DNA from: Diphasiastrum complanatum
Taxonomy: Eukaryota > Streptophyta > Lycopodiopsida > Lycopodiales > Lycopodiaceae
Reading direction: 5' to 3'
NCBI GenBank assembly: GCA_029204225.1
Contig: CM055097.1
Coordinates: forward strand, 47,614,617-47,678,616
DNA length: 64,000 nt
In this document: piece by piece, positions 47,101 to 57,683 of the stretch
How the letters are laid out: each line of letters begins with the position of its first letter
Numbering within the stretch: the stretch's first letter is position 1
The notes under the pieces: generated by a model
What the model was told of the DNA's origin: nothing
The model's database searches: none
The model's input: the letters and a program-made list of their open reading frames with translations, nothing else
Program-made: the position numbers and the translations under genes

Positions 47101-48520
47101 ATGTCAGATAGAGAATCTAGATTAGAACGATATCGTAAGCTTAGAGAGGAATTTTTACGAAGACAAAGTGAGAATACTAGTCGAAGAAATCTAGAGAAAA
47201 TCACTGCCCAGTTACTTGAACTCCTAATTAGCTTCAGTATGGAGGGTCCTGCTGCACGTTTCACTTCTATCTCCAAAATTAAATACGATTATTTTAAAGG
47301 GACTTCTTCCGATGACGCAAATAGCTATGTCTCACAATTCGAGTCAATCGCTAATGTAAATAATGAGGGAACTGACGTAGACAAACTACGAATTTTCCCT
47401 GGTTTGCTAAGAAAGCAGACGCGCATATGGTACAGTCAAGTTGAACCAGGCCATGTAGGAATCTGGTACTTGCTGAAAGATGCATTGCTGAACCAGTTCA
47501 GAGAGATTGGTTACAAATCTAGAATTCTTGGACGTCTGAACAATGTTCAGGAGAAGAGTAAAGAATCCCTTCGCAAATTTACATGTAAGGTTAAAAATCT
47601 CATAGGAAAACTAATCGGTGTATATCCCGTAGATATGCAAATCGAATGGTTTTTGGCTGGTTTACCACCAAAGATTGATCGGTATTGCAGACAAGGGGAC
47701 ATGACCTCCTTAGCAGCAGTAATAGCTAGTGCCGAAAATTATGAGACCTCAAAACTAGCACGAAAATGACGATCGACGAAGAAATCTTGAAAGTCGAAAA
47801 TTGATTCTAGTGAGAGCGATGAAGATTCTGATTCTGATTCAAGTACCAGTTCTTCAATCTCAGAATCTGAAAGCAGCGATTCATCAAAATCAGAAGCTGA
47901 CAAAGGAGAGAGAAATAATAAACAACAAATTAAACGAAAGGATGACACGAAGGTTGTCGAAAATAAGTCATCAACTTCTAAAGTTGAAAAGCTTTGGAAG
48001 AGTAATATGGCTGACCTTAATAAAAAAATTTAATGACTTGAAAGTGCAGATCTCTGAAATTGCAGATAAAAGGCCAAAAGCGTCTTCTTCCAACTCAGGA
48101 ATGTGGTGTACAAAATGTGGAACTTCTGGACACACTAAGGAAGACTGCACTATTGTGAATGTCAAATACATTGAAGATCCTGCCCAGGAGGTACTTTTTA
48201 TTTTTCAAAATGATGTGACTACTAATTATGTACAGGGTACTGCAACATTAGCCCAGCAAGACAGACCCAAGTTCGCACCAAGGAGGCATAATCCTCTTGA
48301 GTTTGTTGGACCAGCGAAGTCTCAAACTGTGACTAAACCAGTTTCGGGCAACTGCTACAACTGTGGAGAGCCGAGACATTTTTCTTCTAACTGTCATCAA
48401 CCGTGAAAGCTGGTTGGTTATGTACCATTATGTTCAAATTGCAGAGAGCCTGGCCACAAGTATCCTAACTGCCCTCAGCCGCAGAAGCGTGACCCAAATA
48501 TCAGTATGTAGCAACACCAG
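47101..48520 (+). mobile_element. Gypsy gag with Ser/Asp-rich linker and three zinc knuckles
   Basis: The first frame is open 47101-47769 (222 aa, starts MSDRESRLERYRKLREEFLR; the capsid core has YFKGTSSDDANSYVSQFESI and WYLLKDALLNQFREIG). A TGA and a TGA soon after interrupt it, then the same frame continues as a long Ser/Asp/Glu-rich linker. Three CCHC knuckles follow in shifted frames: CTKCGTSGHTKEDC (about 48108), CYNCGEPRHFSSNC (about 48353) and CSNCREPGHKYPNC (about 48436). It lies 54 bases after the primer site, the expected place for gag. Confidence 0.85.
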
Positions 48521-48559
48521 CTGCTGCAGACACGAAAGCGAATGCTGCGACTGATGCTG

Positions 48560-49492
48560 TTGTGTAGAGAATTGACGTTATTGAAGGAAAACTGGCAAAG
48601 ACAGAAGATCAGTCCTGGCCAAGTGACGTGGAGAAATTATTCAAAGTCACAACGAGAAGCAAAAGCTCCTCGAAATCTGATCAGAAATCTTTGACAAAGC
48701 GTAGAAAATCCTCGAAGAATAAATCCTCTAGACTAAGGAAGATCTCAAAGATGACCCTGACTATGACCGGAATGCTGCGAAGTTATTTGCAAAAGATATG
48801 TCGGCAGAAGCAAAGGAAATCATCAACACTAAACTTCAGACAGTTGTTGCAGAAAAGGTGGTCACTTTCGAGGAAGAGGACGAAGAAATCGCGAAGACAA
48901 AATCTCAAAATCAAAGACGAAAGAATATGACATCGTGACTGATATTGGATCCCTTCGTCCGAACATTACTTTTGAACAACTGTTGGCAGATAACACTTAT
49001 TACAGAATGCAACTGAAAGGTCTTTCTGTGCTCAAAAAGAGGAAAAAAAATAATCTGCCAGATGCTGGTGTCTTGTCTAACGATTTAGGTGATCTTGGTG
49101 CACCTGAGATTAATATTACCATTGTGGGATGCTTGATCAAAAAAGTGCCAATTGACTCTGGTTCCAGTGTAAATATAATAATAGAAGACATAGCTCATGC
49201 TTTGGGGCTGACTAACATTCAACCGACACAGCGAAACATCAAGTTAGTTGATTCGACACGACGAAAACCTGTTGGAGAACTGAAGGATGTCACTGTCTAC
49301 ATTCAAGCCAAGCCATTCACAATGAATTTCATTGTTATCAAAAAACTCGGTTTGTCATCATATTCTGTGCTGATTGGACGACCTTGGATCTATCAATCAA
49401 ATGCAAGTGTGCATTGGAAATCCAGAGAGTTGAGATTTCAAACTGGTGAGACCAGTAACCGAGGTAAGCCAGCAAAACAAATCATAAACTAG
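48560..49492 (+). mobile_element. Gypsy linker and aspartic protease domain
   Basis: A Lys/Glu-rich linker (48600-48930, shifted frames) leads into an open frame 48935-49492 (185 aa). It has the retropepsin site KKVPIDSGSSVNIIIEDIAH, the middle FTMNFIVIKKLGLSSYSVLI and GRPWIYQSNASVHWKSRELR. The family's ILGRPWL signature is recognisable. RT, RNase H and integrase are absent downstream. Confidence 0.85.
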
Positions 49493-49890
49493 AGTCATGA
49501 CAATTATGAAGGTGAAACTCCTTTGTCCGACACCAGCTTTACATCAGAAGAATCTTCGTATGCCTTGAATATTTTTCCCAATGGATCTGATATTGAAGTG
49601 CAGTACTTTGAATGTTATGAGAATGCTGATGACGAAGAATTCTTTGATGCCTGCGACGCTGAAGTAGATGTTTCGTATGAAGAAATTAACGTTGCAGACA
49701 CGAACTCGAAAGAGTCTAACGATTCAAGTGATGAATCTGAACACGAATTTGGTAACAAGAACCAGGTTGATGACAAGAAAACATATGTGGAGTCAACCAT
49801 GCGTGGAATTCATGGCCATACCAAGGCCGGTATGACAGAAGGTATTATCTTCTTGTCTTGGAAGGAGATACAAAAATTGATTTCTGTGAC
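49493..49890 (+). mobile_element. Acidic ORF after the protease, end of gypsy text
   Basis: Open frame 49523-49894, 123 aa, very rich in Asp, Glu and Ser (ECYENADDEEFFDACDAEVD), ending TEGIIFLSWKEIQKLI. The ECYE motif also occurs at 44563 just before an RT, so this is the protease-RT linker of the same type of element. Gypsy text ends here and the antisense H3-like gene tail begins. Confidence 0.6.
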
Positions 49891-50581
49891 TTAGATGAAG
49901 ATTTGGAAGAGGAAGAAGAAGGGGAAGAAGAGGCCACTGGCTTTAGACTAGCCCTCACTTTCTTTGGAGGGTTTGAGGATCTTTTCTTTTTTACAACAAT
50001 ATGTTGAACGTTTACTGGTAGCCTCTTTGGTTAAACATGCTTCCTTTTTCTCCCTGAAGTGGTGGTGGAGCAGAAGTTGTTGGTGGAGCAAAAGCTATTA
50101 GACGAAAATTTTGGGCAAACGTATCGTATGCATCCCTCATATGAAAAATCGACACAAAATCTTTAAGTATTATTGTTACTCTTTTTGTATGTACAACAAC
50201 AACCATACATTCTGAAAAGAATTTTATTTGAAAATCCTCATAAGCATTGTGTAGTGCTTCAACTGTAGTCACAACCTCACCTCACATCTGTTGAGATCTC
50301 TTTGGTCACCCCTCTTAATGCATCTTCACCCTGCTTAATGCATCTTTGCATGTGAGCCTTTGGGATCAAGAAGTTCATTGTTTTCTGAAGTTTCCTGATA
50401 TCTTTTAGCCATGTTGGGACTCTAGGATCTGACCCACTCTCCTTGGTGTTGCTTGCTATCTAGGAGATGAAGGTGGTGGCGGAGGAGGAGGTGTAGGTGG
50501 TGGTGGTACTCCTTGCCCTACAACAGCGTGTAAAGATACTCCTCCTGAGCTAAGTCTTGCAATCTACTTTGTACGTGCCAT
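49890..50581 (-). pseudogene. Second H3-like gene, broken
   Basis: ATG at 50581-50579 gives MARTK, a TAG stop, then IARLSSGG. This is the H3 N terminus, again with Leu for Lys9. A Pro-rich insert follows (two runs of prolines, about 50480-50460). In a second frame come PTWLKDIRKLQKTMNFLIPK and VTKEISTDVR, with an 18-bp internal duplication. A third frame (50272-50012) holds TTVEALHNAYEDFQIKFFSE, VVVVHTKRVTIILKDF and DAYDTFAQNF. The tail shifts into VVKKKRSSNPPKKVRASLKP then a Ser/Lys run, H1-like in composition. Helix 2 has the same extra length as the 36-kb copy. At least two stops and three shifts make it a pseudogene. Confidence 0.8.
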
Positions 50582-50926
50582 GTATCGATTGAATGTGCAA
50601 GAATGTTTTACAATACAGGAGGATTCATGTAATGGGAGCTGAATTGATGTCGACAGTTAGTGATCGGTGGAGTATCGTTGAACGCGGAGATAGACTTGGG
50701 TAGTGCATGAGAGGTAAACACACGTTGAATCGATATTAGAATCAGAGAATGATTGATTCAAGACGGAGTATCGATTGAGTGCGTAGAGTAGACGATGCAG
50801 GTGACGGTGATTTCTGAATGCGTGTTGAATCGATATCAGGATTTGGTGAGCAAGTGACTGAGAGAGTGAGTGAGTGAACGAGGAGGTCCAAACAAAATTT
50901 TGGTCCGGAATGTGCGTTTATATATG
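50582..50926 (-). promoter_or_regulatory. Promoter and leader of the broken H3-like gene
   Basis: On the minus strand a TATATAAA box (50925-50917) lies about 340 bp before the ATG. It is followed by a CTCACTCACTCACTCTCTC stretch typical of plant 5' leaders, and by repeated ATCGATA(C/T)TC motifs. The layout looks like an ordinary RNA polymerase II gene, not an LTR. Confidence 0.6.
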
Positions 50927-51309
50927 AGGAGGAGGGATGGGACGCATAGCCAATCATTAATGCCCTTCATTAAAGTTTGTAATCATCATTGTATATGTTT
51001 CAGATCATGTCAGTCTCGAAAATGACATCCATAAATTCTAGGATCTGGTGGAAATTTGTAATATTTTTTTAATATTTTTTGCTACGTGTCATATGGCGAA
51101 TATCTTGAATTTTGCACCCATAAATTAACAAGTTGGTTTATGAGAATCATTTTCAACTGGTTGATCTTCTTCAAGATAAACTTGGTCATGTAATCACAAC
51201 CCCTCATATAGATATACAATTGTAGTTTTGTTCATTTCTCAAATCTTGTACATGCCCAACCATCTTCCAAACAAAATCATGATAGGAAATACTCAAAATT
51301 ATCAAAAAA
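50927..51309. other. Unassigned flank
   Basis: AT-rich; no feature I can support. Confidence 0.4.
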
Positions 51310-51786
51310 ATGACTCACTGTAGTATTCACAATAAAAAGTTTCATCTTCTTATGAAAGACATGGCATTTATTTTTTTCATCTCTGTTGAAGTTTTAAAAG
51401 ATAAGCCCGTTGGTTCATCTTCATTAGGTTTACCTACCATCCCTTCATTTGTTCCAATGAATGTAGATGAAGATGACGTTGATATAGGTATTGAAGCTGA
51501 AGCTGAAATGACATCTGAATATGAGCAGACCACTTGTTGCTCAATAATTTTGTCCGATTTTAAATCTTCAGAAATTTCTTTTAGGGAGAAAAATTTACTG
51601 GATCTTCTTGTATATATTATAAATAATGATCATTATATGTTCAATGATATTGAAGATGTTTTTGATTTTAGAAAAAATAAAATATTCTCAATTTTTTCGA
51701 AAGAATTGTTAGACTTTTTAGATATTATTGATTATGATTATGATGATTTCGAGCCCAAGATTGATATTGTGACGGATGATAACTAG
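51310..51786 (+). CDS. Hypothetical acidic ORF, up to 158 aa
   Basis: The open frame is strongly acidic in its second half (VDEDDVDIGIEAEAEM, then FLDIIDYDYDDFEPKIDIV). No domain is recognised, and the start is uncertain (ATGs at 51310, 51352 and 51361). No splice or promoter evidence is clear. It may be an exon of a host gene or chance coding in AT-rich DNA. Confidence 0.3.
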   Translation: MTHCSIHNKKFHLLMKDMAFIFFISVEVLKDKPVGSSSLGLPTIPSFVPMNVDEDDVDIGIEAEAEMTSEYEQTTCCSIILSDFKSSEISFREKNLLDLLVYIINNDHYMFNDIEDVFDFRKNKIFSIFSKELLDFLDIIDYDYDDFEPKIDIVTDDN

Positions 51787-52878
51787 AAATCTGGCAATGA
51801 GACATTGGATGCCATGATAAAAAACTACAAAGCTTATTCAGAAACCTTATCGAGTGAAGAAGAATTTTTTGGAGTTTGAGAAAATGTATCCACTAAGATT
51901 CATCATTAACTAGTGAGAACTGAAGAGTCTAGTGGTCTATTTTTTTGTAATTGTGATTTTCATTTTTTAATCTAAATAAATCTCTTATTGCGCTTCTTTA
52001 CAGAATACAATTATAGTAGAATCCTTTGTTAAGACGTGGAGGTCTTCGCAAGGGATCATTAGTTATTGGGCACAAGGAGACATCCCTTGCCCACTATTTA
52101 GTTTTTTTTGTAAATAACAAAATTTGTATATATCATACAATTTATAGTCCATTCGCTGCAACTATTATAACGACAATTAGACCATTGTCTGTTTGCTTAG
52201 GAGGCCACAATTATGCCAAAGGAACATTCAATTTTTTTTGTTAAGAGGGATCTAGCTATTAAAATACTAAGTTATGTCTCTAAAAATACCACAGAAAGAT
52301 CATCTTCAATGGCCCTTTATTCGGGATATATAGACATGAGCAAAAAGAAAAATATATAGTTTTTAGATCCATGTGAAAGGAGATTGTTCCTTCATGACAA
52401 TACCATGCATCTCAAACTTGGAGATGATGAAAATTGAAACTAAAATAAATTATATATACGTTATATATATCTCTCCTTTTTGATGAGTTTGAATGCTTTC
52501 TAAAAGACCACCATCCATTAATGGTTTAGGTGGAAGATTAGAGGCGATATCATTACCCTCTTTCTCAATCAAAGAATTAATTCCTCCGGATTCTACCATA
52601 GTAGAGAGCTTCTGATCAAGGTTTTTTATGGACATTCAAAACTGTATGAAATGTAGCACAAGTTCAAAAAATAATAGATTGCACTGGTTTCTGCCTTTTG
52701 CAATGTTTGTAGATTTTTTTGTTGAATGTAATATTCGTAGAACAACGACAATGTTTATTTGTAGGATCAATGGGATAAAAAGAGTGATGGCAATATCGAG
52801 TGCATAGTTAATAGATCGTCAATGAAATTTAGATATCATATAGAAAAACAAATGCTTTCTTTAACATTTTTATTATAG
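51787..52878. other. Unassigned stretch
   Basis: One minus ORF at 52635-52450 (LDQKLSTMVESGGINSLIEK) reads protein-like but is unrecognised. No repeats or LTR ends are seen. Confidence 0.3.
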
Positions 52879-53095
52879 AAGATGGTCCAAAGTTGGCAAT
52901 GAATGGAAAGCATTGGATTAAGATTTTACATTGAATCATCAAGATCAAATAGAAATCCAAGTGAAGCAAAATGATTCTACTATTACAACAATTGAGGTGG
53001 AGGAAGATTGGACACTGAATCACATTCGATCAAAGCTTACTTTGCTGCAACATCGTATTCCTGAATACTTTTGTTTTCAAGTCAATGAGAGATTG
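52879..53095 (+). pseudogene. Ubiquitin-like domain exon relic
   Basis: An acceptor TTATTATAG precedes 52879 and a donor GTATGT follows 53095. The frame reads RWSKVGNEWKALD, one TAA, then DQIEIQVKQNDSTITTIEVE, EDWTLNHIRSKL and IPEYFCFQVNERL. The pattern of two beta strands, an acidic turn and a helix fits the ubiquitin-like fold (compare the TITLEVE and VKAKI positions of ubiquitin). Neighbouring exons were not found, and the internal stop argues for a pseudogene. Fold assignment is inference. Confidence 0.4.
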
Positions 53096-53883
53096 GTATG
53101 TGTATGTGTGTTTTCTTTAATACACATTTGAACTGACTTTCAATGAGTTTATTTAAACTTATTTCAATTTTTTTACTAGTTTGCGCTTAAATTTAAAAGT
53201 ATCTGAATGTTGGTATCGTTTAACAAGTTTCTTTGATGTACAAGTAAGACCAAGTTAAGAAAATTGTATACAGTGCAAGAATTTGAATAGAACGGTAGAA
53301 ATTGTCGAAACCGCATAAACATTGGGATGGTAGACGTGCAACAATGTACCTTTCAAAAAAAGGAATAGAAAACTATCTCAAATGATTTCAAGATTTCATC
53401 GAACATATAGTATTCAATATTTTGAAAAATGTACATTGTTAGCAAAATCGAAATAAAATATTCGTGGCTTTCAATAATAGCCCACTTTCTATTTGCCTAT
53501 CTATTCTATGCATCAACACGTGATCATATCTTATTGACAAATGTGAAAAATGCAAAAATAAGCTTGGTAGAAGCCAAAAATCTTGTATATAGGATGATTA
53601 CACATGTGTGGAGCCTGTTCCCACGTGTGAAAATAGTGTACTTGTCATGTACCATAATCATATAGGCTGTACATATGATTTAATTCAAGTTCTAGTGGCT
53701 AAAAAGGCCAAAAACTAGTTTTCTAGACATATGACACATGGCATCAATCTATTGATTGCATGAGCCACATCCTTTAGATAGGTGTCACATCCCATGTGTA
53801 GAGGACAGCTCACATGTGTGGAATAAGTTGAAGTAGACGAATTTTGACTTCTAGAAGATTTTCAAGTAGATCTCCATATAGAA

Positions 53884-53928
<45 letters not shown>

Positions 53929-54195
53929 AGTAAGCTTCTCTTTTTTTTCACAATTTAGCTACTGTTATATTTCTTGAGATATCACATTTAGAAGTTTATC
54001 CTTATTCACATGCCAATTTGTTATTGCAATGAATATTGGAGTGTATATGTTTTGGCATTATATGTAAAAAGTGACGGTATATGCAACCCAGTGTGCATAA
54101 AAATGAATTCAATCTCGCACACGCACAGGTCTCCAAAAAAACTTATACGGATTTTGGTTGAAAAGTCAAATATTGATTGCATCAATGGTTCCTCT
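53096..54195. other. Unassigned stretch with a (TA)n(CA)n microsatellite
   Basis: Bases 53886-53928 are about 15 AT units followed by about 6 AC units. Otherwise no supported feature. Confidence 0.6.
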
Positions 54196-55238
54196 TGTTG
54201 GAATATTCTCCTACTAATCGACTAATCGACATTTTAATCTTCGTCCAACTTTTATCTAGATCTGCAGATTTCTTTGTGTTCTTACACAGTCTGCATAACT
54301 ACTTGGAAACAGTTTATAGTGTGGGCATTTTCAGGATATTTGCCTTTCGGAATTTTCTCTCACTTTGGCTTTTTCAAAAGATGCCAGTGCCTGAAATGTC
54401 AAGGAAATGACGTTGGCAAAGACCTTCGCATTTTCGCAAAGACAATTTACTGTTCGTCTTAAAGACTATAGACTTGCTCTAACCATTTAGCAAGTAAATT
54501 TTCAGGAAGACTATCTGGATGGATGCCAGCACATCATAGCCAACTAGATGATGCATTTGATGACCTAATTAGCTGTCCTACTATTGGACATTGCCGCATT
54601 TGCTTAGTATAAATAGTTGTTCATATTTCTACATTTGTGTGTGGTGTTGATCTTATAGCATTAATGCGATCAAGAGATCAACAAGTATTGAATAGTTTGC
54701 TCTCTCTCAGGCCTGCGAGCTTGAACACTCTTGAGCATTCTAGCTCAGTTCTTTAGAGTTGATTAGAGATTGCTATTGTGCTTACTGATAATCAATAGTT
54801 GCACTTAATTCAGACTTTTATTTAGTCGTTCAAATATAGCTTAGAGTACGCAGCTTCGATCCGCAAACTTGTTGTACTCGTTTACATTTATTTCATTTCA
54901 TACTGAATCAATACTATCTTCTTATTGCGTTCAGATTTGTCTCAGAATGTATGCGTTTCTGTAGTTCTTCGTGATAGATTATTTGTTTAATAATTCAATG
55001 GTAAATGTTTGGCTACGTAATCACTGTAGTACTAATGATTTCAAAGTTAGTTACTAGAAGATCGAACATGATTTCTATCACTATTGTTTTTGTTCAAAAT
55101 TGATAGGCGTAGTTATGCATAGAGAAAGAGAAAGATAGTTTATTCCGCTACGCACAATAAGTTTTCTTTCTTAATTGTGGTTCGAACTCTTTTCATTCGA
55201 TTCTTTTCGACCTATCTTTTACACACCTCTTTCCAACA
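54196..55238 (+). mobile_element. 5' LTR of a copia element, 1043 bp
   Basis: Begins TGTTGGAATATTC and ends CTTTCCAACA; the 8-bp ends TGTTGGAA and TTCCAACA are perfect inverted repeats. A TATAAATA box lies at 54608-54615. It is followed at once by the primer site at 55239. Confidence 0.88.
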
Positions 55239-57378
55239 TGGTATCAAAGTGTTGATTCTTCTTCAAAGCCTAATACTCTATTAGAACACAAGCTCTTATA
55301 CTTGATATCTTTCGCGATATCAAATTATTCTTTAGTTTGAATCAATTTGTTTCGGTATCAAAGAATTGATTTCCAATTGTAGGACAACACAATATCTCTC
55401 TAACGTCGTCAGACTAAGTTCCATATGGATTCTCAAAGTAAAGCCGGTCTTGTCGCAGACAACCTGAATGGACCCAATTACCATCTATGAAAATTTAAGA
55501 TGAAGACCTTGCTAATTGCCAACGAGCTATGGGATGTTATTACAGGTATCGAAGTGAATCCTGAAGATGACATAGACTCAAAATGGAAATCGAGGGATGG
55601 TAAAGCTTTCGTGCTTATTATCCTCAATATATCAGATACTCAGATTGGCCACAAAGCTGAAGCCAAAACTTTGAAAGAAGTTTGGGACATCTTGAGATCA
55701 CTATATGATGTGAGAGACATAACTATCAAGTTACATCTTTGAAGGAAATTCTTCACACTCAAGATGTCGAATAATGATTCTCTTCATAATCATATTAACC
55801 AGTTTAAGAATCTCTTACAACAGATGGCGTTGTCGGATCAGTCATAGACACAATCATGACATTGCTTTCAAGTCTGCCCTCTACATATCATGACATTGCT
55901 TTCAAGTCTACCCTCTACATATGAGAACTGGATGGTGATCATCACGACACACTCAGATTTAACTCTAACCAGAGTTATCACTATGTTGCTGCAAGAAGAT
56001 AATCGAAGAAGTCAAGAAACTTTGTCTACTTATTTGTCTCATGCTCTATATGTCAACAAGGGCTCGAAACGACAAAAGCAGAAAATCTCCAAGCAGTCTA
56101 CATCGAATCATAGACAGACTCAAAGTCAAGAACAATCATTGAATCCACATTTGTTGAAGAAGAAGATGTTTTGCAGGTATTGCAAACGCAATAACCATGA
56201 GATCCAAGATTGCCGAATTCTCAAAGCGAAGAATGCAGCCAAGCAACCTGATCAACAAGCAAATACAGTTACAACATCTCCTAAAGTCGAAATAGACAAA
56301 GGCGCTTTTATGGTCAAAGACAAATATGCGAATTCGGATGATTCGTGATTTCTGGATTTTGGAGCTATTCAACATATGACCAATCATCGTGAGATTTTCC
56401 ATTCCTATATGCCTTATAGCACAAAGAAGTTTATTCATCTTGGTGATGATAGCACTCACACTATCGAAGTTGAAGGTACGGTAAGATTAAGATTCCAGTA
56501 TAATCAATTCAAACTACTATCAAAAGTCTTGTATGTTCCTAGACTCTCTACAAACCTGTTATCAGTAAGTAGAATTACAAATTTAGGTCATAAGGTGGAG
56601 TTTGAGTCTGATCAATGTAGAATTATCGATAGGAGTAATAAGATCCTTTCACTCGGCAAGAGCCATGGATACTTATATAGGTTGGCACATTGTTATTTTG
56701 ATTCTAGTGAGGCCTTGAAAACCTCTTTTCTTGTCAATAAAGCATTACTATGGCATCATCGCTTAGGACACTTGAATTATGCATCTGTTTTGAACATGTT
56801 CGGACAATCCCTAGCACTTGATCTCAACTATCCTTCTGGCAAAGTCAATCTCTCTGTCTGCCAAAGTTGCATTCTTGGAAAGCAGACTATCATTCCTTTT
56901 AGATTGCGTCATAGGCATGCAGAAAAAAAGTCTGTTAGATGTTATTCATTCAGATATATGTGGACCTATGCAAACTTCATCATTGCTAGATGCAAAGTGT
57001 TTCATTACCTTTATTGACAAATTCTCTAGAAGAACAGTTGTTTACTTCATCAAGTAGAAATCAAAAGCTTTCATCAAGTACATCTCCACCGAATTCAAGG
57101 AGTACTACTTTAACAACGACATTGAGCAACAATACATTACCTCATATTTGCCTCAGTCAAATGGTCTTGCTGAGAGAAAGAACAGAACCTTAGTTGAATC
57201 TACAAAGTGCATGTTATCACATGTGACACTTCTAAAGTCCTTCCGGGCTTAAGCTGTTTCAACAACAACCTATATTCAGAACATATGTCCTACTAAAGGT
57301 CTCTCAGACAAAACATCATTCGAAGTTTGGATAGGTACCAAACCTTCTCTATCAAACTTATGAGTTTTTGGATGTCTT
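55239..57378 (+). mobile_element. Copia internal region: primer site, gag, protease, pre-integrase, integrase (truncated)
   Basis: The primer site TGGTATCAAAGTGTTG (55239-55254) is close to the initiator-Met type. Gag starts at about 55424 (MDSQSKAGLVADNLNGPNYH) with DGKAFVLIILNISDTQIGHK. A CCHC knuckle CRYCKRNNHEIQDC is at about 56170. The protease site is damaged to DFGAIQHM (about 56355; the family has DSGA). Then VLYVPRLSTNLLSVSRITNL, WHHRLGHLNYASVLNM and CQSCILGKQTIIPFR follow. Integrase runs to about 57378 (IDKFSRRTVVYF, QSNGLAERKNRTLV). RT, RNase H and the 3' LTR are missing. A duplicated 45-bp stretch lies at about 55850-55920. Confidence 0.88.
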
Positions 57379-57683
57379 TTGTAGCGGTGGGGCAGTTTGG
57401 AGATTGAGTACGCCGCAGATAGGCTTTTACAAACCTGTTTGATCTGTCGCAGCTCAAAAAATCATGCAGGGAGGCTATTGACAATCACTCACAGTACTCT
57501 GATTAGCATTGTATCAGCGAGTATGTTCAGCTGGAGCTTTGAGATGGGTGGCGCTTTGAGGGATCAACTACAAGCTTGATTAGTAAAAACACGATGAAGA
57601 AGCGGCAGTTGCATGTCTCCTTGGGAGCGAAGGTAGATTATGTGACTGGTGCGAGCCATGGAGGAAGATCATAGAAGCAGAAT
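57379..57683. other. Unassigned segment left of copia A
   Basis: GC-richer than its surroundings and not retroelement text. It and 60814 onward were contiguous before copia A inserted. No frame is recognised. Confidence 0.35.
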
